In this document: positions 7,291 through 15,393 of the stretch, one piece after another
Position numbering within the stretch: the first letter of the stretch is position 1
Layout of the letters: each line of letters begins with the position of its first letter
The notes under the pieces: model-generated
What the model saw: the letters and a program-made list of their open reading frames with translations, nothing else
Told to the model about the DNA's origin: nothing
The model's database searches: none
Virus record (IMG/VR): IMGVR_UViG_3300009008_000141
Span: 1 to 34,030 of that record
Reading direction: 5' to 3' (one strand)
Length of the DNA: 34,030 bases
Source of the DNA: a virus
Made by a program: the position numbers and the translations under genes

Positions 7291-10200
7291 TTAGGCGACT
7301 CCTGAGCCAGATAGGAATGTAACAGTAAGGATATCATCTGAATCCAAAGCAAGTCCTTCATTCATGAAGATCTTCCATTGTGATCCAGTACCACTGCCAC
7401 TGTTGACACGATAGTCAGCATGTGGCGCACTACTGCCAGTCTTATTGGAATCTCCCAAGTCATGCTCGCCGTGTAATAGGATACCATTTAGGTAGACCAT
7501 CAGCGTACCTGACTGTGGGATCGCCGCCAAGGACGCAGTCGTATATGGTGTTCCCATCGCATGGGTTGCAAACATGCCCTTAGTTGGTACAGAGCCAGAA
7601 ATATTAGAGCCGTCTGCGCGGACAAAAATATTCTTTCTCCAGCCAACACTAAGTCGACCAGAAGTGTATACCAAGCCACCATGTGCATCAGCGTTATTCT
7701 GAATAACGTCCTTGTTTATCTTAGCCTTGGTAACAGCTAATGCGCCAATCTTTCCAGCCGTAACTGCTCCATCGTTGATCTTTGCAGTTATTACTGCCGA
7801 ATCAAGAATGGCTGCGGATAGGACTGAGCCAGTCTGCAAATTATCCTGTGTCACTATGCCAAGACCGTGCAACTTGTTTACGGTCACTTCGTGTGCAGTG
7901 ACTGCAGAGCCAGAAATGGTTCCGCCTACTGTTATCGCAGATGCAGTCAACTGACCCGTGGTGCCATAAATTGCTGCAACACTGCCAACGACAGTATTTG
8001 CGGCGGAACCGTCAAGTAAGTTAATTTCTGCAGCAGTTGAAGTAACCGCCGTACCTGCTAGTGACAAAGCACCAGAGATCGCGACCGTGCCTGCAAATCC
8101 TGCATAACCTGCGACTTCCAACGAGTCGTTAATATCAGCGTGGACCATTGTTGCTTTCGTACCAACGTTAAGGGTTGCTGCACTTACAATAGAGCCAGAA
8201 ATGGTTCCACCGGAAGTAACACCGCCCGCAGTTACAGTACCAACAACGCCAACTGCACCAGCAATAGATGCAGACATTGCACTCAGAAGGGTGTATCTCT
8301 TTGTTGCAGAACCAAGAGCAACCTTGTTATCGTTCTGCGGGATTAAATCAGTAATTTGACCACCATAGAAAGATAGGTCATCAGCATTAGATGAACCAAG
8401 GATAACGCCGTTGGACGCTGTCAAGCTACTGAGTTGCAAACCACCGATCGTCGCATCGTCTGCGGTAAAATCGTGGGCGTTCACTGTAGTACCTGAAACG
8501 TTTGTTGCCGTGAATGCACCTCTTAGTGCAAGGTGACCTGCTTCGATTCTCTTAGCCTGGACCAAAGAACCAGAAATAGATCCGGTAACACCAAAACGCA
8601 TACCTGGAGTTCCTAAGACTGCCATGGTATCAGATCCTGATGCAAAACTCGCTCCTGCTTGTCCATCAACATTGACAATCAGAGCATCTCCGGTGACAAC
8701 TCTGGACCCCAATGTCAAAGACATCAAAGGAGACGAACCAGTTCCTTGAACGCCGACCTTGCCACCAAGCTGAAAACCAGCGCCTACAAAATCACCGGCA
8801 ACCGAACCAGAAACACCTGCAATAATCAAGTTATCCTTGATTTCCAGGGAGTCCTTGGTAACCGTTCTGGATACGATAGTGTCGACATCCAAAGATGTGA
8901 TCCTCGCATAAGAAGCGGTGATTACATCTATATATCCAGTGTCAATGTGTGCTTCCGCAAATTGCTTTGAAGAAGAACCCAGATCAACCTTACTATCATT
9001 CTGCGGAACAAGGTCAGTAATTAGACCTGCAATAATTGACAAATCGTCATTATTGTTATCACCAATTGTCATGCCGCCAGAAGCGGTTAATGAAGTGGTG
9101 GTGATTTGCTTTGCCACAACCTTATCGGCAGTTGTGGTATGCGCTGTCGTTGCAGAACCAGAAATGGTTCCACCAACCGTTAACGCCGATGCAGTCAACT
9201 GACCTGTAGTACCATAAATTGCTGCAACGCTACCAACGACGGTGTTTGCGGCAGAGCCGTCAAGCAAGTTAATCTCTGCAGCCGTCGAAGTAACGGCTGT
9301 GCCCGCTAGTGACAAAGCACCAGAGATCGCGACCGTACCTGCGAAACCTGCATAGCCTGCAACTTCTAGTGAGTCATTGACGTCAACATGTACCATTGTC
9401 GCCTTTGTACCAACATTGAGGGTTGCAGCACTCACAGTCGAGCCTGAAATAGTGTCGGAAACTGTTAGATTGTTTCCAATACCAACATTGTCACTGAAAG
9501 AACCTGACTCTGCAAACACGGTATTCCATGCTAGTGCATTTGTACCCAAGTCATTTAGACCGTCTGTCTTTGGAACCAAACTTGAAATAAACCGACCTGT
9601 GACGTTAACAGTGTCTCCTGTTGCGTCACCAATCAAAACATCACCTGAAGCGGTGAGATTTGTAATAACTGATGCTGACATATAAGCCTTGAGATCTGCC
9701 AATTCGACACCACGTACTTCATCTGCACTGGTATCGTGAACTGGTACAAGGTCTCCGTCTGCAAGGGCTCCGCCCCAGCTGGCAGCACCTTCTGCAGCCA
9801 CAAAATTTAAGTGACCAATTTCTATAGAACCGGAAGCAACGTTGTCTCTGGTGACGCCACCAACTGCAAGTAGCTTGTTCCCTATTCTTGTCCTTGCCAT
9901 GATTGAAAATCCTCCTCCGAGGGCCGCGCCCCCTGTCATTCCTGATAGTGTTAAATCATCTGCCCTGTCGATGTCGACAGAGTGCTGAAAACTGGACGAA
10001 ATTGCAACGTTGCCGTCTGTACCGTCGACGGCGTTCTCTAACGCGATTGAACCTGTGCCATTACTAGTAGAAAACGAAGCTGAAATCTGAATTGGCAGAT
10101 TGTTAATCAATCTTGCCCAATGTTGAGCAAATTCAGATGGATTCAGAGCCCTGGTGCTGCCACCATCGCCATGAAACTGAGTATATGTAACTGAGCCTGA

Positions 10201-11061
10201 TTTGATCGGCGCAGTAGTTGTATAATACTTCATCTGAGAAGCGTTCGTATTATTAGTAGTAGCGAAAATAAACGGTGGTTTGTTCAAGAGCTTTCCGGAG
10301 CTTGGAGTGTTGGCTCCTGCTGCAGTCTGCCACGTTGTGTCGGCTCCTGACGCACCACTAGGAAACAATCTAAAACTTATTGGTGTACCGGCAGAAGAGG
10401 TATCAGGTCGACACTGAACCTTCACGTATGCATTGCTGTTGGCTAGAGTTGGCGGGTCGATTTCAAGCTCACCTCTACGACGCGCCTCATCCAGAACAAA
10501 ATATAGAGGATGTGCAATATAATCCTGAACTATGCTTGCGTTCGAATGCGCCTTTGATACATTAATATGATAACCATAACCATCACGATACATTTTGTTC
10601 GTCGTTCCACCTTGCACCAAGGTATAGTTGGAAGTAATGTTGTAATTGAAATCAATTTCAATCGAACCAGAACGACCATCACGAATCTCAAGCTTTATCG
10701 GCTGAGAACCCGTGGTACACCATAGACTTTCCCAGTCTCCCTTAGTGTTGTCCTTGGTATAATCCCCATACATCGAAGTAAAGTAGATGTAACCTGACTT
10801 AGTCCTACCCTCTCTGTAGAGAGTCACGTACTTATTCGCACCACCTTCTCCGGCGATGTCAGCAGTGCTGTAAAAGGTACTTGAACCTGTTCCTTCTGCT
10901 GCTGTACCAGATATTGCGGTGTGAGTAACCGTGTTTGCGGATGCCTGAACAATAAATGTAACCTGGCTATAGTCACTGCCTTGACCGTCATCCAGTTTCA
11001 CCAAAGCAAACTTTGGTGGCACCTCATTCTTGACGGCTATAGTTCCTGTAGCTTTTGCCAT
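7291..11061 (-). CDS. Long repeat-containing tail fibre / adsorption structural protein
   Basis: This 1256-residue protein has three zones. Residues 1 to about 400 are a beta-rich, Gly/Ser/Thr-rich region with no domain I can name. The middle has fibre repeats, including three copies of a P-x-x-D-x-x-x-x-LG element (LVPKTDGLNDLG, LVPQNDSKVDLG, LIPQNDNKVALG) and a segment of nearly 100 residues present twice with few changes. The C-terminal about 110 residues look like a separate globular tip (TLMVYLNGILLHGEHD, then DDILTVTFLSGSG). This organisation is typical of tail-fibre or other appendage proteins of environmental phages. Its place just before the sheath gene suits a tail-associated fibre; a head fibre is possible. 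An AAGGAG Shine-Dalgarno precedes the ATG, with an AT-rich hairpin two bases further upstream. A strong terminator follows. Confidence 0.75.
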   Translation of the reverse strand: MAKATGTIAVKNEVPPKFALVKLDDGQGSDYSQVTFIVQASANTVTHTAISGTAAEGTGSSTFYSTADIAGEGGANKYVTLYREGRTKSGYIYFTSMYGDYTKDNTKGDWESLWCTTGSQPIKLEIRDGRSGSIEIDFNYNITSNYTLVQGGTTNKMYRDGYGYHINVSKAHSNASIVQDYIAHPLYFVLDEARRRGELEIDPPTLANSNAYVKVQCRPDTSSAGTPISFRLFPSGASGADTTWQTAAGANTPSSGKLLNKPPFIFATTNNTNASQMKYYTTTAPIKSGSVTYTQFHGDGGSTRALNPSEFAQHWARLINNLPIQISASFSTSNGTGSIALENAVDGTDGNVAISSSFQHSVDIDRADDLTLSGMTGGAALGGGFSIMARTRIGNKLLAVGGVTRDNVASGSIEIGHLNFVAAEGAASWGGALADGDLVPVHDTSADEVRGVELADLKAYMSASVITNLTASGDVLIGDATGDTVNVTGRFISSLVPKTDGLNDLGTNALAWNTVFAESGSFSDNVGIGNNLTVSDTISGSTVSAATLNVGTKATMVHVDVNDSLEVAGYAGFAGTVAISGALSLAGTAVTSTAAEINLLDGSAANTVVGSVAAIYGTTGQLTASALTVGGTISGSATTAHTTTADKVVAKQITTTSLTASGGMTIGDNNNDDLSIIAGLITDLVPQNDSKVDLGSSSKQFAEAHIDTGYIDVITASYARITSLDVDTIVSRTVTKDSLEIKDNLIIAGVSGSVAGDFVGAGFQLGGKVGVQGTGSSPLMSLTLGSRVVTGDALIVNVDGQAGASFASGSDTMAVLGTPGMRFGVTGSISGSLVQAKRIEAGHLALRGAFTATNVSGTTVNAHDFTADDATIGGLQLSSLTASNGVILGSSNADDLSFYGGQITDLIPQNDNKVALGSATKRYTLLSAMSASIAGAVGVVGTVTAGGVTSGGTISGSIVSAATLNVGTKATMVHADINDSLEVAGYAGFAGTVAISGALSLAGTAVTSTAAEINLLDGSAANTVVGSVAAIYGTTGQLTASAITVGGTISGSAVTAHEVTVNKLHGLGIVTQDNLQTGSVLSAAILDSAVITAKINDGAVTAGKIGALAVTKAKINKDVIQNNADAHGGLVYTSGRLSVGWRKNIFVRADGSNISGSVPTKGMFATHAMGTPYTTASLAAIPQSGTLMVYLNGILLHGEHDLGDSNKTGSSAPHADYRVNSGSGTGSQWKIFMNEGLALDSDDILTVTFLSGSGVA
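7907..8199 (-). repeat. Intragenic duplication in fibre gene, C-terminal copy
   Basis: This segment matches 9155-9447 at a constant offset of 1248 bases (416 codons). By hand I count about 42 differences in 260 aligned bases but only about five amino-acid changes, so most differences are synonymous. Confidence 0.85.
9155..9447 (-). repeat. Intragenic duplication in fibre gene, N-terminal copy
   Basis: This is the partner of 7907-8199. Both encode the run LEVAGYAGFAGTVAISGALS and the following TSTAAEINLLDGSAANTVVG unchanged. Confidence 0.85.
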
Positions 11062-11079
11062 GTTCTTTTTTCTCCTTAT

Positions 11080-11099
11080 GTTTTATTGTTGAATAAAAC
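11080..11099 (-). promoter_or_regulatory. AT-rich hairpin just upstream of fibre gene Shine-Dalgarno
   Basis: A perfect 8-bp inverted repeat (GTTTTATT and AATAAAAC) with a four-base loop ends two bases before the AAGGAG ribosome site at 11072-11077. It could stabilise the mRNA 5' end or hold the ribosome site open. The rest of the gap up to 11220 shows no gene; it holds one ACTAATTA copy in the opposite orientation (11200-11207). Confidence 0.4.
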
Positions 11100-11220
11100 A
11101 AACTTTTCCGTTAAACATAAAGGGTGAATAAATTGTAAATTATAGTTAGAAAACCGTAAGGAAAGGGATTAGGCAGGAAACTGTAGAAAACCAGAAGAAA
11201 CTAATTAAAAAAACGCAAAT

Positions 11221-11454
11221 TTAAGAAAACAATATCTTTTTCAAATTTCTTATATTATTATCAAATCTACAAAAATCTGAACTTAGAAACTCTATTGCTC
11301 TTTTCTTGCACTCGGCGGGTTCCTCAAATTCAAAAAAGAATTTGCCTCCCTCAAGGCGATGACATTGAAGCAATTTTATGTTAAAAATTTGCAAATATGC
11401 TGCAATACCTATGTCTGACGTTGTATACGTCGTTTTCATGTCCAGGTTCTCCAT
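11221..11454 (-). CDS. DUF5659-like small protein
   Basis: The 77-residue product has the layout I associate with DUF5659: a TYTTSDIGIAAYL opening helix, a KLLQCHRLEGGKFFFEFEE strand pair, a Cys-containing helix (CKKRAIEFL) and a closing NNIRNLKKILF helix. The family has no established function that I know of. The first ATG (11454) lacks a convincing Shine-Dalgarno. The second Met (ATG at 11439) has GGAG nine bases upstream and would remove five residues (MENLD); I kept the longer form as the safer boundary. It sits between the Pro/Glu-repeat gene and the fibre gene. Confidence 0.7.
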   Translation of the reverse strand: MENLDMKTTYTTSDIGIAAYLQIFNIKLLQCHRLEGGKFFFEFEEPAECKKRAIEFLSSDFCRFDNNIRNLKKILFS

Positions 11455-11484
11455 TTAAATATTTTGTCTCAAAAGTAACTATGC

Positions 11485-12066
11485 CTAATTCTTAATAAAA
11501 GTAGCCTTTTCTTCAGGTTTCTCTGGAAACTTAAGTTGATACTCTGAATTAGGATCAAGATTATAGTGTTCGTGCAAACTTGCCACATACTTTTTCAATC
11601 CCAGGTGAATTTGCTCAATATCTTCCATAATGCCTTCTTTTTCTGCCTCATAGTTCTGCTGTAGGAGCCCCAACCGAGACACTAAGCGTGGCAGGGCTTC
11701 CCTCATTGATTGAACGTCTTGCCAGTGATGATCGGAGATCTCTGCTCGATCATTGAATTGAGGCTTTGGTGGAGGTGGGGGTGGCTCAGGCTCTTGAACC
11801 TGGTTCTTGGCTATCTGACCAGCCTTACTCAGAATAGAAACTCTCTCTTCTTCTGGGGGCTCAGGGGCTGGCTCAGGGGCTGGTTCAGGGGCTGGTTCAG
11901 GGGTTGGTTCAGGGGTTGGTTCAGGTTCGGTCTGGGCGTCTTCTTTCGGAATTTCTTCATCTTCTGACAAGATAGTTTCCAGTGCCTTTTCAGCCCTATC
12001 TTTAAAGTCTGGGTCGTTTTGCTTTATTTGTTCTAGCAGGTTTATTAGTTTATCTAGCGCGGACAT
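11485..12066 (-). CDS. Pro/Glu-repeat protein of unknown function
   Basis: This 193-residue protein has three parts: an N-terminal helix with acidic residues (about 1-45), a rigid PEPTPEPTPEPAPEP-type linker (about 46-72) with a second Pro run (EPEPPPPPPKP, about 91-101), and a C-terminal helical or coiled-coil domain (about 110-193). Proline-Glu repeats of this kind form extended spacers, as in TonB. There is no signal peptide or membrane segment, so a TonB role is unlikely. It lies between gp15 and the DUF5659-like gene and is probably a virion or assembly factor; the function is unknown. An ACTATTTA motif lies 30 bases before the start and AAGGAG is present. Confidence 0.7.
   Translation of the reverse strand: MSALDKLINLLEQIKQNDPDFKDRAEKALETILSEDEEIPKEDAQTEPEPTPEPTPEPAPEPAPEPAPEPPEEERVSILSKAGQIAKNQVQEPEPPPPPPKPQFNDRAEISDHHWQDVQSMREALPRLVSRLGLLQQNYEAEKEGIMEDIEQIHLGLKKYVASLHEHYNLDPNSEYQLKFPEKPEEKATFIKN
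11861..11920 (-). repeat. 12-bp tandem repeat encoding PEPA/PEPT units
   Basis: Five consecutive 12-base units (plus strand TCAGGGGYTGGY) with one or two base variants, followed by a degenerate sixth. Each unit encodes four residues, so changes in copy number would stay in frame. Confidence 0.85.
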
Positions 12067-12096
12067 TGATTCGGGCTCCTTCTTCTTTTACTAGTA

Positions 12097-12104
12097 TAAA
12101 TAGT
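12097..12104 (-). promoter_or_regulatory. ACTATTTA motif, candidate late promoter
   Basis: The sense strand reads AACTATTTATA, ending 30 bases before the ATG at 12066. The plus strand here also spells TATAAATA, but that points away from any gene. Confidence 0.45.
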
Positions 12105-12139
12105 TTTTTTGATGGATTATTACTACAAATTTCTTTTTT

Positions 12140-13042
12140 TCACTCTTCAGTGTCGGTTAAATCCGTTATACTAATTGGCAAGTCGGGCAAGGTAAGTGAG
12201 CCCCTGTATTCGCCTATTTCCCTTTCTACTTGGTCACCTGTCAAAATTCTCTCTCTTGGCATCTTTAAGTCTACTGCATTTTCCCTTATCGAGACATTCG
12301 GTGTGTCTCCAGAGCCACCGTAAAGGTGCCCCAGGACTTCAATGCTTATTTTCGTTTCATATTTCTTTTCATCAGTAGAAAGAGAGCTTAGGTTATTTCT
12401 GTGATTAAAGTCTTGTTGTATAAACCCTTCATACCTGTGATACTCATCGTCATTTATTAAAATATAGTGGACGCCACCGGGACTGGTCATAAAGAAGTCC
12501 ATTAAATTATTCATTTGTTGTTGGTATTCCGTTCTTAAAGTTACTTCATAACTTACCGTTACATAAACTGGCATTGGAATATACAATGTCTCATAAACTA
12601 CCTTGCCATTTTTCCTAGGAAAGTTAGGCTGACCCCGTTTTTTCTGAGCTTCTGCGTTTGCAAAATTGGCACTCTTGTCTTGTTTTATTCTTCTAGCAAC
12701 GGGCAAGACTCCGCCCTTGCCGTCGGGGAAAATTGTATGATGGGGAGCCTGAATTGCACCTTTTTTGCCCAGGTCCTTTTTTACGGAAGTCCTCTCTGCG
12801 GTTATAATGGGGAGAATCAAAGAACCCTCTTTGTCTCTTATCCTTGAATCCGCCTTGGACTGAAATGAGCGTTCGGATGTTGTCCACACTATTGGCACAG
12901 GACTAGAACCTTTCGCTGTATCAACATGAAACTTCTGTTCTTGTAGGTACATCAACATTGCCTTATCTATGTTTTCCAACCTAGAAGGAGCGAATGGGAA
13001 TCCTAAAAATTGTTCATATATATCTTTATCACTTGGCATCAA
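12140..13042 (-). CDS. 15: Tail completion / sheath stabiliser (gp15-like)
   Basis: At 300 residues this is near the length of T4 gp15 (272). The centre contains YIPMPVYVTVSYEVTLRTEY followed by QQQMNNLMDFFMT, matching the T4 pattern in which a strand-rich segment leads into a helix that packs against the tail end. A later KYETKISIEVLGHLYG strand and an acidic C-terminus are also family-like. gp15 caps the tail tube and sheath at the neck and joins them to the head connector. It follows gp13 and gp14 with short overlaps, the same 13-14-15 order as T4. Residues 60-140 contain a Lys/Arg-rich insert not obvious in T4. Start at ATG 13042, overlapping the end of the preceding gene. Confidence 0.82.
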   Translation of the reverse strand: MMPSDKDIYEQFLGFPFAPSRLENIDKAMLMYLQEQKFHVDTAKGSSPVPIVWTTSERSFQSKADSRIRDKEGSLILPIITAERTSVKKDLGKKGAIQAPHHTIFPDGKGGVLPVARRIKQDKSANFANAEAQKKRGQPNFPRKNGKVVYETLYIPMPVYVTVSYEVTLRTEYQQQMNNLMDFFMTSPGGVHYILINDDEYHRYEGFIQQDFNHRNNLSSLSTDEKKYETKISIEVLGHLYGGSGDTPNVSIRENAVDLKMPRERILTGDQVEREIGEYRGSLTLPDLPISITDLTDTEE

Positions 13043-13517
13043 ACAATCCCTCTCTAGCCTTTATGCATTCTGCGGTTATTTCCATTTTATGCTGGACCTG
13101 TCCGAATATTTGTTTCGGTTCGTTTAAAGACACTATCTCGTAATATTCATCCCCGTATGAAACAAAATCCCCCTCTCTAACAAATAAGTTCTGATCTTCC
13201 ACAAGTCTCCTCTTGTGAAAATGAACCGTAATTTTTGACTTTCTATCAATTCCTAGATTGGTTGACTCGGTTTCATACCCCTTCCACTCGACCAGGGCAT
13301 GAATTCTTATCGGATTTAAGAAGTTTTTCTGTATAGCTTCTCCATAAACTGGGTGGAAATCCGTATTTTCAATGCTAATGGGGTAGTACAAGATTTGTTG
13401 CCCTATTACCCTTTCCACCAACTCATCGTTTACTTGCTTTACAAGGTCCCGCTCCTTCTTGCCAAGAAAAAGCGGAGGTGGGGGCTGTTGTGGTTGTTTC
13501 CATTTATTATCAGACAT
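13029..13517 (-). CDS. 14: Neck protein (gp14-like)
   Basis: The 162-residue protein begins with a Pro/Gln-rich segment, then a helix (KKERDLVKQVNDELVERVIG), then a beta-rich core (QILYYPISIEN, HPVYGEA, IRIHALVEWKGY) ending in YYEIVSLNEPKQIFGQVQH. The last element resembles neck/adaptor proteins that sit between head and tail. T4 gp14 is longer (256), so this would be a compact version. The assignment relies on the gp13-gp14-gp15 context as much as on sequence. It overlaps gp15 by 14 bases and starts just after gp13 ends, which implies one translationally coupled unit. Confidence 0.72.
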   Translation of the reverse strand: MSDNKWKQPQQPPPPLFLGKKERDLVKQVNDELVERVIGQQILYYPISIENTDFHPVYGEAIQKNFLNPIRIHALVEWKGYETESTNLGIDRKSKITVHFHKRRLVEDQNLFVREGDFVSYGDEYYEIVSLNEPKQIFGQVQHKMEITAECIKAREGLFDAK

Positions 13518-13523
13518 AGGTCA

Positions 13524-14822
13524 TCACCCCACAAACACCGGGTTGGGGACTTTCTTTTGCAGGTTTGATGCTGCTTCTAAAGTTTCTGCATCGACCACAG
13601 CCAACTTTGAATAAGTCATTTCTGATAACGTGGCCTTTAACTCCTCCCTTAGTTTTTCTTGCTCTTCTCTCGCCTGAGAAATCAAGTCTGTTCCGTTCAG
13701 CGTTACTGACTCGCCTGGAATTGGTATTGTTTGAAATTTACTTCTTATTTGCCCCAGCATCTCCTTGCACAGAGAGAGGGAGAACCTTCTTATCCACTGC
13801 TTTCCAATACTATTAATACTCTTGTATGGCAAATTGGCGAAAGGCAAAGTATTCATGTTATTGATGCCATCCACACCAGTGTCAATGGCGGAATCTTCTT
13901 CCATAAAAGGATCCGAGGGGATAGAAAACTGAATCCACATTGCCGATGGACCGCCGGTATATGGAATCGGGTGTATTCTCAGGCGATTATCCTTCAACTC
14001 ATATGAAAAGTGAGACATTCTAGTATACATTGCGTCCTCAAACGCTCTCGCCTGGAGCTTGTTTTGCCAAGCTGGAATTAATTCAAAGGTTGACGAGTCG
14101 GAGAACTGTCCATAATTGTGTAGATTTCCCACAACGTTCAGTCCGCCGTAGTATCCATAGAATCTCCACATTGCATGAGGAGTCTTATAGAAGACCTTCT
14201 TTATAAGTACCTTCTTGTTTCCAATCTTACGAAAATAGTCAACGTTTGACGATCCCGCAGCGGAGGCGGATACTATTGTCTGGAGGTCGTAATCTTGCTG
14301 ACCTTTTGTGATATCAAATGATGCAGAGTATTCTCTCTGTCCTCTGCCCATTCCTATCTCTGCTGCCACTGCCTCAGTTGCCCTTCTTGCGTACCCAAAA
14401 TCAAAACGAGGAAACTTCAAAGAAGCTTGAGTTCCAGCCAGCGAAGACGACAGGGTGGTATCCCCAGATGACTTCATGTTTCCCAAGTGGTCGAACGATG
14501 CAGTCGTGTGCCCCAAGAACGAGGACAGGGAATTATTTGCTTGATGAATGTTTACAATATATGAATATTCCAAGACTGCCTCTTCATAAGCAGTATAAAC
14601 GTTTGCTGTTGTCAATTCTACATCAAGAACATCGCCGCCTAATTTTCTATAAACATAAGTAACCTGATCTGCCGCTCCAGACAAAAAATTAAAATCATAA
14701 AAATCGGATGAAGTGCTCGAATATACTTTATAAGGCACAGACCCGTTAACATCGTTGACTGCTCCAGTAACTGGCAGAACTGATTTACTCATTGTACTAG
14801 CTGGTGTTAGATTTGTTGGCAT
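13524..14822 (-). CDS. 13: Neck protein (gp13-like)
   Basis: At 432 residues it exceeds T4 gp13 (309). Family-like elements are the helix ANVYTAYEEAVLEYSYIVN (about 73-91), the repeated aromatic MWRFYGYYGG region, and the C-terminal IPIPGESVTLNGTDLISQA stretch followed by a charged helix (REEQEKLREELKATL). The extra length comes from the Ser/Gly-rich N-terminal 70 residues and the central loops. gp13 together with gp14 closes the filled head and makes the joining site for tails. The ATG has GGAGG nine bases upstream and an ACTAATTA motif 28 bases upstream, so it probably begins the neck-gene transcript. Confidence 0.85.
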   Translation of the reverse strand: MPTNLTPASTMSKSVLPVTGAVNDVNGSVPYKVYSSTSSDFYDFNFLSGAADQVTYVYRKLGGDVLDVELTTANVYTAYEEAVLEYSYIVNIHQANNSLSSFLGHTTASFDHLGNMKSSGDTTLSSSLAGTQASLKFPRFDFGYARRATEAVAAEIGMGRGQREYSASFDITKGQQDYDLQTIVSASAAGSSNVDYFRKIGNKKVLIKKVFYKTPHAMWRFYGYYGGLNVVGNLHNYGQFSDSSTFELIPAWQNKLQARAFEDAMYTRMSHFSYELKDNRLRIHPIPYTGGPSAMWIQFSIPSDPFMEEDSAIDTGVDGINNMNTLPFANLPYKSINSIGKQWIRRFSLSLCKEMLGQIRSKFQTIPIPGESVTLNGTDLISQAREEQEKLREELKATLSEMTYSKLAVVDAETLEAASNLQKKVPNPVFVG

Positions 14823-14850
14823 TCAAGGGATCCTCCAGTGCATTCTCTTT

Positions 14851-14858
14851 TAATTAGT
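14851..14858 (-). promoter_or_regulatory. ACTAATTA motif, candidate late promoter for neck genes
   Basis: The sense strand reads GTAACTAATTAAA, ending 28 bases before the gp13 ATG. Confidence 0.45.
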
Positions 14859-14884
14859 TACACAAACAAAGAAAATCCGGTCTG

Positions 14885-15280
14885 TTACACAGAAGACTTG
14901 GTTCTTCTCTTTCTTGTCGATCTAGTTTTGGTAGTTTTGGTAGTTGTAGTAGGATTAGTAGTGCTTGCTTTTGTATTTGCAGGACTCTGTCTTTTACTTT
15001 TGCGACTTCTCTTTGTTGTGCTAGTTTTCGCCTGCTTTGGGGCAATGACCGGGTTCGCCGGTGCGGGCGTGGCTGGGATCTCGCACTGTTCAACAGTTGG
15101 CTGTTCTGGCTCCATTTGTTTTAAAGCGTTAACTGGTCTCTCTTCTTCAACCAGGGGCGTAGGCTGTGCTTCTTTGTTTGCAGGTTCCGCTTGAGCCCTA
15201 GCAAGCCTTATCGCCTCTCTTTTTCTTGCATACTTTTTAGCATACTTCACCATTGTTAATCTTTTTCTTGTTTTGCCCAT
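14885..15280 (-). CDS. Histone H1-like basic protein, candidate internal head protein
   Basis: This 131-residue protein has a basic N-terminus (MGKTRKRLTMVKYAKKYARK), a Pro/Glu middle (about 31-85) and a Lys/Arg/Thr/Ser tail (about 86-131) with clusters such as TTKRSRKSKRQS and STRKRRTKSSV. The composition resembles H1-like nucleoid proteins, which bind DNA through disordered basic tails. Its position after the capsid gene cluster suggests a DNA-binding protein packaged in the head. It contains L43-V-E45, which fits the (L/I)-x-E site cut by T4 gp21; cleavage there would free the basic tail, as happens with T4 internal proteins. That link is inference. An ACTAATTA motif lies 30 bases upstream. 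Confidence 0.7.
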   Translation of the reverse strand: MGKTRKRLTMVKYAKKYARKREAIRLARAQAEPANKEAQPTPLVEEERPVNALKQMEPEQPTVEQCEIPATPAPANPVIAPKQAKTSTTKRSRKSKRQSPANTKASTTNPTTTTKTTKTRSTRKRRTKSSV

Positions 15281-15310
15281 TGTAAACTCCTTCTTATTAG
15301 GCTTGTATAG

Positions 15311-15318
15311 TAATTAGT
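15311..15318 (-). promoter_or_regulatory. ACTAATTA motif, candidate late promoter
   Basis: The sense strand reads GGACTAATTACT, ending 30 bases before the ATG of the H1-like gene and directly after a terminator hairpin. Confidence 0.45.
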
Positions 15319-15319
15319 C

Positions 15320-15355
15320 CAAAAAATAGAAAACCCCAAGCCATAAGACTTGGGG
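15320..15355 (-). terminator. Intrinsic terminator after decoration/fibre-like gene
   Basis: A seven-pair stem (CCCCAAG/CTTGGGG) with an eight-base loop is followed on the minus strand by TTTTCTATTTTTT. Flanking AATAGAA/TTCTATT bases can extend pairing. It lies about 40 bases past the stop codon at 15394. Confidence 0.8.
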
Positions 15356-15393
15356 CTGATTCTATTTCGATGATAAGTCGAGTTGATTATTTA

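Noticed and set aside
11133-11138. TATAAT upstream of the fibre gene as a sigma70 promoter
   Set aside because: No -35-like hexamer lies 16-18 bases upstream and there is no extended -10 TG.
12097-12104. TATAAATA on the plus strand as a T4 late promoter
   Set aside because: It points away from every gene. The same bases read on the minus strand are a copy of the ACTAWTTA motif with normal spacing.
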